This document shows, piece by piece, positions 16,730-25,669 of a DNA stretch of 64,000 bases. The notes beneath the pieces were generated by a model that ran no database searches, was not told the origin of the DNA, and saw nothing but the letters and a program-made list of their open reading frames with translations. The DNA comes from Pseudodonghicola sp048268305 (GTDB taxonomy: Bacteria; Pseudomonadota; Alphaproteobacteria; Rhodobacterales; Rhodobacteraceae), in contig NZ_JBLWVT010000004.1 in the NCBI RefSeq assembly GCF_048268305.1, positions 389,610 to 453,609 of the forward strand, in the 5' to 3' direction. The position numbers and the translations under genes were made by a program. Each line of letters begins with the position of its first letter. The first letter of the stretch is position 1.

Positions 16730-17743
16730 ATGGCAGGGCCGTTGATCAGGATCGAGGGGCTGCGGGTCGCATTCGACGGCGCCCCGGCGGTGCGCGGGGT
16801 GGATTTCGCGATCCACCGCGGCGAGGCGCTGGGCATTGTCGGCGAAAGCGGGTCCGGCAAGTCGGTCACCTGGCTGGCGGCCCTGCGGCTGCTGCCTGAA
16901 AAAGCTGTTGTCGAGGGGCGGGTGTCCCTCGACGACGAAAACCTGCTTGAGGCGCCGATCGGGGCGATCGAGCATCTGCGCGGCGGGCGCGTGGCGATGA
17001 TCTTTCAGGATCCGGCCTCGGCGCTCAATCCAGTGCTGACGATCCGCCGCCAATTGGGCGAGGCGCTGGCGCTGCATCGCGGCCTGTCGGGGCGTTCGAT
17101 CGACGCCGAGGCCAAGCGGCTGCTGGAGCTGGTCGGCATTCCCGATGCGGCCGGGCGGCTGAAATCCTATCCCCACGAGATGTCGGGCGGACAGAACCAG
17201 CGGGTGATGATCGCCATGGCGCTGGCCGGCAATCCCGATCTGCTGATCGCGGACGAACCCACCACCGCGCTCGATGTGACGATCCAGGCGCAGATCCTCG
17301 ATCTGCTGCAGCTGGTGCGGCGCGAAACCAATATGGCGCTGGTGCTGATCAGCCATGATCTGGGCGTCGTGGCCGAGAATTGCGATCGCGTGGCGGTGAT
17401 GTATGCCGGCCGCGTGGTCGAAGAGGCGCCGGCGCGCGAGCTGTTCGATGCGCCGCGCCATCCCTATACCCGCGGGCTGATCGACGCTTTGCCGACGCTG
17501 GATGCGCCGCGCCGGCTGGTGGCGATCCCGGGCGTGGTGCCCGATCCGCGGCGGATGCCGACGGGCTGCGCCTTTTCACCCCGCTGCGCCCATGCCGCGC
17601 CCGCCTGTCTGGGCGAGATGCCGCAGCTGCGCCGGATGGAACCGGGGCGCCGCATCGCCTGTGCCCGCGCGGCAGAGCTTGACCTGCAGCCGGTCGCGGC
17701 GGTGCTGCCTGCCGAAACCGCAAGATCGGAGGTGACGGCATGA
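16730..17743 (+). CDS. ABC importer ATPase (DppD/OppD-like)
   Basis: The 337-residue ATPase has Walker A GESGSGKSV, signature MSGGQNQRV and Walker B LLIADEPTTALDVT. A C-terminal oligopeptide-transporter extension (GCAFSPRCAHAAPACL) has Cys residues that in DppD-type proteins hold an Fe-S cluster. It starts three bases after the binding-protein stop and overlaps the next ATPase gene by four bases (ATGA). It energises import together with the second ATPase and the two permeases. Confidence 0.9.
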   Translation: MAGPLIRIEGLRVAFDGAPAVRGVDFAIHRGEALGIVGESGSGKSVTWLAALRLLPEKAVVEGRVSLDDENLLEAPIGAIEHLRGGRVAMIFQDPASALNPVLTIRRQLGEALALHRGLSGRSIDAEAKRLLELVGIPDAAGRLKSYPHEMSGGQNQRVMIAMALAGNPDLLIADEPTTALDVTIQAQILDLLQLVRRETNMALVLISHDLGVVAENCDRVAVMYAGRVVEEAPARELFDAPRHPYTRGLIDALPTLDAPRRLVAIPGVVPDPRRMPTGCAFSPRCAHAAPACLGEMPQLRRMEPGRRIACARAAELDLQPVAAVLPAETARSEVTA

Positions 17744-18732
17744 CCGCGCCGCTTCTGTCGCTCGACAACGTGACCCGCACCTACATGAGCCGCAAGGGCC
17801 TGTTCGGCACCCCGGTGGGCGTGCAGGCGGTGGCCGGTGTCTCGCTTGCGGTGCGCCCGGGCGAAACCCTGGGCATCGTCGGCGAAAGCGGCTCGGGCAA
17901 ATCCACCATGGGGCGGATCGCGCTGGGGCTCGAGGCGCCGAACAGCGGCCGGGTGGCCTTTGGCGGCGCCCCGATGCCGGCGCTCGGCTCGGCCGAGTGG
18001 CGCGCTTTGCGCAAGCGGGCGCAGATGGTGTTTCAGGATCCGCTCGGTGCGCTCGATCGCCGGCTGCCGGTGGCAGACCAGATCGCCGAGCCGCTGGATA
18101 TCCATGGGATCGGCGGCAAGGCCGAGCGCGCCGATCGGGTGCGCCATGCGCTGGAGCTGACTGGCCTGTCCGAGGATCACGGCCGCCGCTTCCCGCACGA
18201 ACTGTCGGGCGGTCAGCGGCAGCGGGTGGTGATCGCCCGCGCGCTGATCACCGATCCCGAGCTTCTGGTCTGTGACGAGCCGGTCTCGGCGCTTGACGTG
18301 TCGATCCAGGCGCAGGTGGTCAATCTGCTGATCGACCTGCAGGCCGAACGCGGGCTGGGGATGATCTTCATCAGCCACGACCTGCGGGTGGTGCGCCAGA
18401 TCAGCCAGCGCGTCGCGGTGATGTATCTGGGCCATATCGTCGAAGAGGGCACCGCCGAAGAGGTGCTGCGCGATCCGCAGCACCCCTATACCCAGGCGCT
18501 GGTCTCGGCCGCACCGACGCCAGGGGCGCAGCGCCGCAAGCGGGTGATCCTGACCGGAGAGCCACCGAATCCCGCCGCGCGCCCGACCGGCTGCGCCTTT
18601 CATCCGCGCTGCCCGGTGGCGCAGGATCGCTGCCGCTGGGAGACCCCGGCGCTCAGCCGGATCGGTTCGGGGCGCAGCGCCGCCTGCCACCTGATCAATG
18701 ACACAACCCCCGCAGGGATGGCCGCAGAATGA
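17740..18732 (+). CDS. ABC importer ATPase (DppF/OppF-like)
   Basis: This second ATPase of the importer has 330 residues, with Walker A GESGSGKST, signature LSGGQRQRV, Walker B LLVCDEPVSALDVS and the C-terminal PTGCAFHPRCPVAQDRC cysteine motif. It overlaps both neighbours by four bases. The ATPase genes precede the permease genes here, the reverse of the E. coli dpp order but common in alphaproteobacteria. Confidence 0.9.
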   Translation: MTAPLLSLDNVTRTYMSRKGLFGTPVGVQAVAGVSLAVRPGETLGIVGESGSGKSTMGRIALGLEAPNSGRVAFGGAPMPALGSAEWRALRKRAQMVFQDPLGALDRRLPVADQIAEPLDIHGIGGKAERADRVRHALELTGLSEDHGRRFPHELSGGQRQRVVIARALITDPELLVCDEPVSALDVSIQAQVVNLLIDLQAERGLGMIFISHDLRVVRQISQRVAVMYLGHIVEEGTAEEVLRDPQHPYTQALVSAAPTPGAQRRKRVILTGEPPNPAARPTGCAFHPRCPVAQDRCRWETPALSRIGSGRSAACHLINDTTPAGMAAE

Positions 18733-19661
18733 TCCGCTATTTCGTCACGCGCCTGTTGCGCTCCGCCCTGACCATCGCGCTGGTGGTCACCTTCGCCTTT
18801 ATCGTGCTGCGCCTGTCGGGCGATCCGGCGACCATCATCCTCGGCCCCGAGGCGCCGCCCGAGGCGATCGAGGCCTTTCGCCACAACTGGGGCCTCGACC
18901 GGCCGGTGCTGGTGCAATACGTCGAGTATTTTCACGCCATCCTGCGCGGCGATCTGGGCATCTCGATGCGCGACGGCCGGTCCGCCATCGAGCTGGTGGG
19001 AGAGCGGATCCCGGCGACGCTCGCCCTGACCATTCCCGCGCTGCTGTTGCAGCTGGCCATCGGCATTCCCGCCGGCGTCTATGCGGCGTTGCATCAGGGC
19101 AAGGGGTTCGACCGCGCGGTCATGGTGACCGCCGTTCTCGGCTTCGCGGTGCCCAGCTTCGTTCTGGCGCTGGCGCTGGTTCTGGTGTTCTCGGTCAACC
19201 TCGGCTGGTTGCCCTCGGGCGGGCGGGACAGTTGGATGCACGCGATCCTGCCGATCATCACGCTGGGCCTTGGTGGCGCCGCCGCGCTGGCGCGCTTCAC
19301 CCGCTCGGCGATGCTCGAGGTGCTGGGCCGTCCCTTCATCCGCACCGCCTCGGCCAAGGGGTTGCCCTGGGCGGCGGTGGTGCGCGGCCATGCGCTGCCG
19401 AACGCCGCGATCCCGACGGTGACGCTGGTGGGCTTTCTGGTCGGCAGCCTGATCGCCGGCGCCGTGGTGGTCGAAAGCGTGTTCTCCTGGCCCGGGGTGG
19501 GGCGGCTGCTGGTGGTGGCGGTGTCGAACCGCGATCTGGCCGTGGTGCAATGCCTGCTGCTGCTGGTCGCCGCCTCGATGGTGACCTCGAACCTGATTGT
19601 TGATTTCCTCTATGGCGTGCTCGACCCCCGGCTTCGGCAGGGCGCGCGCGCGGGAGCCTGA
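18729..19661 (+). CDS. ABC importer permease (DppB-like)
   Basis: The 310-residue inner-membrane permease begins with the DppB-type first helix (MIRYFVTRLLRSALTIALVV). It carries the G-L-D-R-P-V-L-V-Q-Y segment and a C-terminal BPD_transp_1 domain whose EAA loop reads RPFIRTASAKGLPWAAVVRGHALPNA. It overlaps the ATPase gene by four bases and lies three bases before the second permease. Confidence 0.9.
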   Translation: MIRYFVTRLLRSALTIALVVTFAFIVLRLSGDPATIILGPEAPPEAIEAFRHNWGLDRPVLVQYVEYFHAILRGDLGISMRDGRSAIELVGERIPATLALTIPALLLQLAIGIPAGVYAALHQGKGFDRAVMVTAVLGFAVPSFVLALALVLVFSVNLGWLPSGGRDSWMHAILPIITLGLGGAAALARFTRSAMLEVLGRPFIRTASAKGLPWAAVVRGHALPNAAIPTVTLVGFLVGSLIAGAVVVESVFSWPGVGRLLVVAVSNRDLAVVQCLLLLVAASMVTSNLIVDFLYGVLDPRLRQGARAGA

Positions 19662-19664
19662 GCC

Positions 19665-20528
19665 ATGACCGATATGCTTGCCTCCTCTGTCCCCGTTGAA
19701 CCGGCGCGCCGCCGGCTGGATCTGCCCTGGTATGTCGGCGTCTCGATCTTCTGGGTCGCGGTGATGCTGGTGGTCGCCATCTTCTCGAACTGGCTGGCGC
19801 CGCATTCCTTCACCGCGCTCGATCTGAAATACCGTCTGGTGGCACCCTTCCAGTCCTTCGCCCACCCTCTGGGCACTGATGAGCTGGGCCGGGACGTGCT
19901 GTCGCGGCTGATCATCTCGATCCGGGTGTCGCTGCTGATCGCCTTCGGGGCGACGCTGATCTCGGCCGTTCTTGGCACCACGCTGGGCTTTCTGGCGGCG
20001 CATTTCCGCGGCTTCGTCGAACAGATCGTGCTGGTGCTGGCCGACTTCCAGGCGGCGATGCCCTTCCTGATCCTGGCGCTGTCGGTACTGGCCTTCTTCG
20101 GCAACTCGCTGCCGCTGTTGGTGGGGCTGATGGGGCTTTACGGTTGGGAACGCTACGCCCGGATAGCCCGCGGCCTGGCGATTGCCGCCTCGGCCCAGGG
20201 CTATGCCACGGCGGTGACCCAATTGGGGGCCAGGCCGTCCCGGGTCTATCTGCGCCACATCCTGCCCAACATCGCCTCGACTCTCATCGTGTCGATGACC
20301 TTGGTGTTTCCCGAGGTGATCTTGCTGGAATCCGGCCTGTCGTTCCTGGGCCTCGGGGTGCAGCCGCCGATGACCAGCCTCGGCAACATGGTGGGCTATG
20401 GGCGGGAATATATCACCCGGGCGCCCTGGATCATGCTGGCGCCCTCGGTGGTGATCGTGATGACCACGCTTGCCATCTCGCTTCTGGGCGACTGGCTGCG
20501 CGACAAGCTCGACCCGACGATCCACTGA
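19665..20528 (+). CDS. ABC importer permease (DppC-like)
   Basis: The 287-residue permease partners the DppB-like subunit. It has the N-terminal OppC_N helix, the conserved HPLGTDELGRDVLSRLI stretch and the EAA-loop region ending in YLRHILPNIASTLIV. It is the last gene of the operon and is followed 50 bases later by a strong hairpin. Confidence 0.9.
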   Translation: MTDMLASSVPVEPARRRLDLPWYVGVSIFWVAVMLVVAIFSNWLAPHSFTALDLKYRLVAPFQSFAHPLGTDELGRDVLSRLIISIRVSLLIAFGATLISAVLGTTLGFLAAHFRGFVEQIVLVLADFQAAMPFLILALSVLAFFGNSLPLLVGLMGLYGWERYARIARGLAIAASAQGYATAVTQLGARPSRVYLRHILPNIASTLIVSMTLVFPEVILLESGLSFLGLGVQPPMTSLGNMVGYGREYITRAPWIMLAPSVVIVMTTLAISLLGDWLRDKLDPTIH

Positions 20529-20578
20529 CGTCTGTGGCCCTGGGGCCACATGTCTCACCGTGGAAATGTGACGTTTTG

Positions 20579-20611
20579 AAACGGCCGTCCCTGCGCAGGG
20601 GGCGGCCGTTT
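20579..20611 (+). terminator. terminator after the importer operon
   Basis: AAACGGCCG (20579-20587) pairs with CGGCCGTTT (20603-20611), with a further CCCTGCGCAGGG palindrome inside. The arrangement suits termination in both directions, though the following T-run is only TTT. Confidence 0.75.
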
Positions 20612-20891
20612 GACGTCGCCAGCATTGCGCAGGGTGGCTCCGCGATCTCGGGGCCGAAGGGCGCCATTCTCCTTGGTAAGATCGTCGAGAGATTGCAACC
20701 TTAGGAAATGTATGTGTTTTTCGATATGACGCTGGGGAAGCGTCGGGCGTTGTCGGTGCTTGACTTCGCGTAAAGGCTGTAAGTGTCAGAGTTCATTACC
20801 TATTTTCTGCACTCAATCCTAAACATGAGAACTGAACATCTATTTTTCAAATCGCAAAAATGGAATCTTTACACGTATGAGGTGTGTGGTG

Positions 20892-20913
20892 TTATGCTGT
20901 AAAAAAAGCATAA
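20892..20913 (+). promoter_or_regulatory. AT-rich fimbrial leader with inverted repeat and possible promoter
   Basis: The 319 bases from the terminator to the first fimbrial gene are far richer in A and T than the surroundings and hold no gene I can support. TTTACA near 20871 and TTATGC near 20892 sit 18 bases apart, a fair promoter. The -10 overlaps a perfect inverted repeat, TTATGCT (20892-20898) and AGCATAA (20907-20913), which may be an operator. Ribosome site GAGGG follows. Confidence 0.4.
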
Positions 20914-20930
20914 ATTTGAGGGTGAGTTTG

Positions 20931-21440
20931 ATGCCAAGAGTTTTCCATGCCGGCCTGATGGTCGGCGCAGGGTTCATTATGCTGCTCGTGCCGCAGCAAG
21001 AGGCCGCGGCGGATACCGCGACCGCGACTTTCGGGGTTCAGATCACGATCCAGGCGGATTGCCAGGTCACATCGACCCAAACGCTCGACTTCGGGACGCA
21101 GGGCGTTCTGACCGCGGCGGTGAACGGGACGACCGATCTTGAGGTCACCTGCACCAATGGCACCGGCTATTCGATCGGCCTGAACGAGGGCCAGTCGACC
21201 GGAGGGTCCACGACCACCCGCAAGATGCAGGCTTCGGCGAGCGGCCCCTATGTCGACTACACGCTGTTCTCGGACGCCTCGCGCACGGTGAACTGGGGCA
21301 ATACCCCCGGTTCCGATGTGGTGACTGGCACCGGTGACGGGACCGGGCAGACCTATACGGTCTATGGCCAGGTGCCGATCCAGACGACGCCGGCCGCCGG
21401 GACCTATACCGATACGATCACGGTCACGGTCACGTTTTGA
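20931..21440 (+). CDS. spore-coat-U-domain fimbrial subunit (probable major pilin)
   Basis: The secreted protein has 169 residues: a signal peptide of about 26 residues, then one SCPU domain. Visible marks are the ATFGVQITIQADCQV strand, the disulphide-forming Cys pair (ADC...VTC), TLDFGTQGVLT, the GTGDGTGQTYTVYGQVP segment and a final alternating strand, YTDTITVTVTF, as in chaperone-usher subunits. Gene order (subunit, chaperone, usher, subunit) is that of archaic Csu/sigma-type fimbriae. The start after GAGGG is preferred to one 54 bases upstream. It is likely the shaft subunit, judged from its single domain and first position. Confidence 0.8.
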   Translation: MPRVFHAGLMVGAGFIMLLVPQQEAAADTATATFGVQITIQADCQVTSTQTLDFGTQGVLTAAVNGTTDLEVTCTNGTGYSIGLNEGQSTGGSTTTRKMQASASGPYVDYTLFSDASRTVNWGNTPGSDVVTGTGDGTGQTYTVYGQVPIQTTPAAGTYTDTITVTVTF

Positions 21441-21469
21441 TCCTCGTCCAGAGGAAGGAGAAGCCGGCG

Positions 21470-22186
21470 ATGCGGATGCTGCTGCTGTGGTATTCTCTGG
21501 TTCTCGCGTGCCTCCTGGGGGCCGCGGTGGCGCCGGCCCGGGCCGAAGGATTGCGGGTTGCCCCGGTGTTGCTCGAGGTACAGGCGCCTGGCGCTCAGAC
21601 CAGCCTGACCCTGCGCAACATCGGCAAGCAGCCGATCACGGTGCAGGCGCGGGTGTTTCTTTGGGATCAGACCGGGGGTGAGGACCGGCTGGTGCCGACC
21701 CGCGATGTGGTGGTCAGCCCGCCGATCACCCAGGTTCGTCCGGGGGGAGAACAGTCGATCCGCATTGTCCGCACCACCAAGTCCAAGGTGCGCGGACAAG
21801 AGGCCTATCGCGTGCTGGTGGACGAGGTGCCCGACATGAGCCGGCAACGATCGGGCACGGTGGATTTCGCCACCCGCCTCAGCATTCCGGTGTTTTTCAC
21901 CGCGCCCGGAAGCACCAAGGCACAGGTCGCCTGGTCGGTGCGCCGCAGCGGCGCCGGCGCCTATCTCGAGGCAAGGAACAGCGGTCAGCAGAACCTGCGG
22001 CTGGTCGATCTGCGGCTCAGCCGGGGCGGCAGCCGGGTCTACGGCAAGACGGGGCTGTTCGGCTATGTGCTGGGCGGCGCGACGATGCGCTGGCCACTGG
22101 GGGCGGTCTCCGGGATCGGCAGCGGGCTGACACTCAGCGCGATGACGGCGGCGGGTGACTATCATGCTTCTGTCTCGGCGCGCTGA
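21470..22186 (+). CDS. periplasmic fimbrial chaperone
   Basis: The 238-residue PapD-like chaperone has a signal peptide ending ARA, then the first Ig-like domain (GLRVAPVLLEVQAPGAQTSLTLRNIGKQPITVQARVFLW) and IRIVRTTKSKVRGQEAYRVLVDEVP, the subunit-binding strand region of archaic chaperones. It holds folded subunits in the periplasm until the usher takes them. AGGAAGGAG lies upstream of the ATG. Its end overlaps the usher gene by 23 bases. Confidence 0.88.
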   Translation: MRMLLLWYSLVLACLLGAAVAPARAEGLRVAPVLLEVQAPGAQTSLTLRNIGKQPITVQARVFLWDQTGGEDRLVPTRDVVVSPPITQVRPGGEQSIRIVRTTKSKVRGQEAYRVLVDEVPDMSRQRSGTVDFATRLSIPVFFTAPGSTKAQVAWSVRRSGAGAYLEARNSGQQNLRLVDLRLSRGGSRVYGKTGLFGYVLGGATMRWPLGAVSGIGSGLTLSAMTAAGDYHASVSAR

Positions 22187-24551
22187 ACGATGGCGCGCCG
22201 GGGTTTCATTCTGGCTGAGGACTGGGGTTGCGGCGGTGGTGGCGATCGCTGCCGCTTCGGTCGTCTGGGGACAACCGGCTCGCGAGCTTTATCTTGAGGT
22301 TTTCATCAACGATCAGCCCACCGGTCTGATCGGGCGCTTTGTGCAGAATGCCGACGGAACGCTCAGCGCCGATGCCGGAGAGCTGTGCCGGATCGGCCTG
22401 AAGCCCGCGCGCGGCGGCTGTCGCGACGGTGTCGATGTGCCGCTGATCGCGGCACCGGATCTGACCTGGGTGCTCGACGAGCCGGGGCAGACGCTGCATG
22501 TCACCGCCGGCGCGGCGCATCGGGCCGCCCGGGTGATCGACGCCCGGGGCCCGGAAGAGGCGGAGGAGGATCGCGAGCGGCCGGTCGCAGGATTTGGCGC
22601 GGTGCTGAATTATGATCTCGGGCTCGATTGGGAGCAGAACAGTGGCACCGCGACCGACCCGCTGGCCTCGGGGGTGTTCGAGGGGCGGCTTTATTCCCCG
22701 ATCGGGATCTTTCATCATGGCGAGGCGGTTTCGGACCTGTCGGGCGATGCCTCGGTGGCGCGGCGACTGGAAACCTATTGGCGCAGCTCCTGGTCCGGGA
22801 TGGCGCTGCAGATGCAGCTTGGCGATGTCATCACCCGCGGGCCGAACTGGTCGAATTCCGTCCGGCTGGGCGGAGTGCTGGTCCGGCGCAACTTCGATCT
22901 GAGGCCCGATCTGGTGACGCTGGCGCTGCCCAGCTATTCCGGTTCGGCAGCGGTGCCCTCGACGGTGGATGTCTATGCCGACAGCTTGCGCCGCTATACC
23001 ACCGAGGTGCCGGCGGGGCCCTTCCTGCTGACCGATCTGCCGATCGCCACCGGCACCGGCGACGCGCGGATCATCGTGCGGGACGCCTCGGGCCGCGAGA
23101 CCGCGGTGAGCATGCCCTTCATGGTCTCGCCCTATCTGCTGCGGCCGGGGCTGGTCGATTATGCGCTGGCCTATGGTCGGCCGCGGCTGGGCATAGGGAC
23201 CCAGGACGACCACTATGGGGAGGACTCCTTTGGCTCGGCCTCGCTGCGTTTCGGTCTGACCAGCCGGCTGACCCTGTCGATGCACGCCGAATATGGCAAT
23301 GACCTGCAATTGGTCGGCGGCGGCGCCACCTTTGCGGTCGGCCAATTGGGGACGGTCGAACTGGCCATGGCCAACAGCCAGTCCGGCAAGGGGGACGGCA
23401 ACCTGGCCGAAGTCGCCGGCCGGTTCGATCTTGGCCGGCTGGCCGTGTCGGGGCGGCGGTTGCAGATGAATGGCGATTTCTACGACATCGCGCGCTATAG
23501 CGTCGATACCAGCAGCCTGCCCACCGTCTCGCAGACCAGGAACCTGAGCCAGCTGTCGCTGGCCATTCCGCTTAGCGGCCACGGCGCGGGGCTGAACCTG
23601 TTCTACGCCGATACCGAGCGGTTCGACGGCGATCAGGAAACCAGTCTGGGGGCATCCTTTTCCAAGACCCTGCGGGGTGGGCAGACCCTGAACCTGACCG
23701 GCATCGCGCTGGACGGCAACGATGGCGACGAATACGCGCTGGGGGTCAGCCTGCATGTGCCGCTGGGGCGCTATCGCTCGGCCGGCGGACGGATCGAGAC
23801 GCGCGGCGGCACGCCACGGCAGGCGGCCTATCTGACCCGGCGGGCCGGCCATGATGCGCCGGACTGGGATTGGCGACTGCAACTGGCCAACAGCGACCAG
23901 ACCGATCTTTATGCCTCGGCCTCTCGGGATTTCCGCTATGCCGGGCTCGATCTGGCGGCGCGTCTGTCGGGGGGCGACCCGAGCCTGGGCGCCCGTGCCA
24001 ACGGCGCCCTGGTTCTGGGCGGCGGCGGGGTGTTCCTGTCGCGCTGGATCGACGATTCCTTCGCCGTGGTGGACGCTGGTGCGGCAGGGGTGGAGGTGCG
24101 TCACGAGAACCGTGTCGTCGGCACCACCGGGCGGGGCGGCAAGCTGCTGGTCCCCGATCTGCGCGCCTGGGAGGGCAACCAGCTTTCGATCGACGCCGGC
24201 AGCTTGCCGCTCGACGCGACGGTGGAAAGCACCCGTCAGGTCATCCGCCCGGCGGAACAGAGCGGCGTGCGGGTCGACTTCGGTGTCGACACCTCGGCCG
24301 AGACGGCCCTGGTGTCGCTGGTGGGGGCAGATGGCGCGCCGGTGCCCGTCGGTCTGACCGCGCGGCTCGATGCCACCGGAGGGGAGTTCCTGGTCGGCTA
24401 CGACGGGCAGCTCTATCTCTCCGGGCTGACACCGGGGGCGAACAACGGGGTAACCGTGCATTTCCTCAACAACACGAGCTGTCACGCCGTGTTTCCCTAT
24501 ACGCCCACTCCGGGTACGATCACCCAGATCGGGGGGGTGTCATGTCTCTAA
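22164..24551 (+). CDS. outer-membrane fimbrial usher
   Basis: The 795-residue usher (PapC/FimD family, archaic type) forms the outer-membrane pore through which subunits are assembled. After the signal (ending VVWG) come the N-terminal domain (ELYLEVFINDQPTG), the beta-barrel and plug region (TVDVYADSLRRYTTEVPAGPFLLTDLP), and C-terminal domains with the late Cys pair. It starts inside the chaperone gene; a GTG nine bases earlier is an alternative. It overlaps the last fimbrial gene by ten bases, so expression of all four genes is coupled. Confidence 0.9.
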   Translation: MLLSRRAERWRAGVSFWLRTGVAAVVAIAAASVVWGQPARELYLEVFINDQPTGLIGRFVQNADGTLSADAGELCRIGLKPARGGCRDGVDVPLIAAPDLTWVLDEPGQTLHVTAGAAHRAARVIDARGPEEAEEDRERPVAGFGAVLNYDLGLDWEQNSGTATDPLASGVFEGRLYSPIGIFHHGEAVSDLSGDASVARRLETYWRSSWSGMALQMQLGDVITRGPNWSNSVRLGGVLVRRNFDLRPDLVTLALPSYSGSAAVPSTVDVYADSLRRYTTEVPAGPFLLTDLPIATGTGDARIIVRDASGRETAVSMPFMVSPYLLRPGLVDYALAYGRPRLGIGTQDDHYGEDSFGSASLRFGLTSRLTLSMHAEYGNDLQLVGGGATFAVGQLGTVELAMANSQSGKGDGNLAEVAGRFDLGRLAVSGRRLQMNGDFYDIARYSVDTSSLPTVSQTRNLSQLSLAIPLSGHGAGLNLFYADTERFDGDQETSLGASFSKTLRGGQTLNLTGIALDGNDGDEYALGVSLHVPLGRYRSAGGRIETRGGTPRQAAYLTRRAGHDAPDWDWRLQLANSDQTDLYASASRDFRYAGLDLAARLSGGDPSLGARANGALVLGGGGVFLSRWIDDSFAVVDAGAAGVEVRHENRVVGTTGRGGKLLVPDLRAWEGNQLSIDAGSLPLDATVESTRQVIRPAEQSGVRVDFGVDTSAETALVSLVGADGAPVPVGLTARLDATGGEFLVGYDGQLYLSGLTPGANNGVTVHFLNNTSCHAVFPYTPTPGTITQIGGVSCL

Positions 24552-25531
24552 GCGCGGTCCGGGCGAGGCTGACCGCGCTTTTGATGGCGCTGGCGCTGCT
24601 GCTGGGGTGGTCCGCCGCCGCCCGCGCGCAGGGCTGCGAATTCTCGATGACAGATGTCGATTTCGGCGTCGTCGACGTGCTTGGCCCCGCCAGCACCGAT
24701 GTTTCCGGTCTGCTGACGATTGATTGCAGCTATCTGCTGGGGATCGGCCTTCTGGGGTCGATCTCCGGCAATATCAGCATCGGATCGGGCGAGGCCGGCG
24801 CCGATTCCAGTTCGCGCTATATGAACAGCCTGACCACCGCGAGCACGCTGAGCTACCAGCTTTACAAGGACGCGTCGCGCACCAGCATCGTGGGATCGAC
24901 CTATGGCTCCTACGGCGGCACCCCTTTCGCGCTGAGCACGTTTTCCGCGGTTCTGCTGGGGACCGGCACGACCACGGTGCCGGTCTACGGCCGTGTCCTC
25001 GGCAATCAGACCAGCGTGGTGCCGGGTAGCTATGCGTCACTGTTCGATCGCGACATCATCGACGTGCGGGTCGATTACCGAACCTGCAACCTGCTGCTGT
25101 TCTGCGTGTCGCGCACCGCCACCTTTTCTTTCGAGGTGCGGGCGACGGTGCTGCCCGAATGTGTGGTCACGGCCAATGATCTGAATTTCGGATCGGTGTC
25201 GCTGCTGACGTCGAACATCGACGCGCAGAGCAGTCTCGATGTACGCTGCACCGCCGGCACCAGTTTCGACATCAACCTCGACAACGGGCTCTACGGCAGC
25301 GGCCCGACCAGCCGGATCATGCGCAACCCCGGAGGGGAGGGGGTGAGCTATGGTCTTTATCGCGATGCGGCCCGCGCCCTGCCATGGGGCAATGCCGCCA
25401 ACGGGATGCCGCAGCCCGGGGTCGGTTCGGGCACGGCGGCAAGTTTCGATGTCTATGGTCGGGTGCCGCCGCAAGCCACGCCCTCGCCGGGGGTCTATTC
25501 CGACACCATCGTGGTGACCGTCACCTATTGA
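24542..25531 (+). CDS. two-domain spore-coat-U fimbrial protein (probable tip adhesin)
   Basis: The 329-residue secreted protein (signal ending ARAQ) has two SCPU-type domains. The first runs from about residue 30 (CEFSMTDVDFGVVDVLG) to 195, the second from about 200 (CVVTANDLNFGSVSLL) to the C-terminus YSDTIVVTVTY. In CsuE-like tips an N-terminal receptor domain is followed by a pilin domain, and this layout matches. It overlaps the usher stop by ten bases and closes the operon. Confidence 0.8.
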   Translation: MSLSAVRARLTALLMALALLLGWSAAARAQGCEFSMTDVDFGVVDVLGPASTDVSGLLTIDCSYLLGIGLLGSISGNISIGSGEAGADSSSRYMNSLTTASTLSYQLYKDASRTSIVGSTYGSYGGTPFALSTFSAVLLGTGTTTVPVYGRVLGNQTSVVPGSYASLFDRDIIDVRVDYRTCNLLLFCVSRTATFSFEVRATVLPECVVTANDLNFGSVSLLTSNIDAQSSLDVRCTAGTSFDINLDNGLYGSGPTSRIMRNPGGEGVSYGLYRDAARALPWGNAANGMPQPGVGSGTAASFDVYGRVPPQATPSPGVYSDTIVVTVTY

Positions 25532-25608
25532 TCCCGCGCCCGCCGTGCGCGCCGCCAAAAAGGCCCGCCCTGCGGCAGCCTCGGCCCGGGCGGTACGGCG
25601 GAGTAACC

Positions 25609-25637
25609 TTGACCATCTGGCGAGGGCGGTGTTTTAG
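25609..25637 (+). promoter_or_regulatory. possible promoter of the TAXI TRAP genes
   Basis: TTGACC (25609-25614) and TTTTAG (25632-25637) are 17 bases apart, 33 bases before the TAXI gene. The -35 is good and the -10 is weak. Confidence 0.35.
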
Positions 25638-25669
25638 TCGCCCGCGCTGAGACCGGGAGGGACCATCAG

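Noticed and set aside
15035..17461. Minus-strand open frame of about 800 codons opposite the family-5 importer
   Set aside because: Antisense to strong coding sequence with Walker and family-5 motifs; low-complexity composition.
22206..24485. Minus-strand open frame of about 760 codons opposite the usher gene
   Set aside because: The plus-strand frame carries a complete usher with a signal peptide; the antisense product has no recognisable feature.
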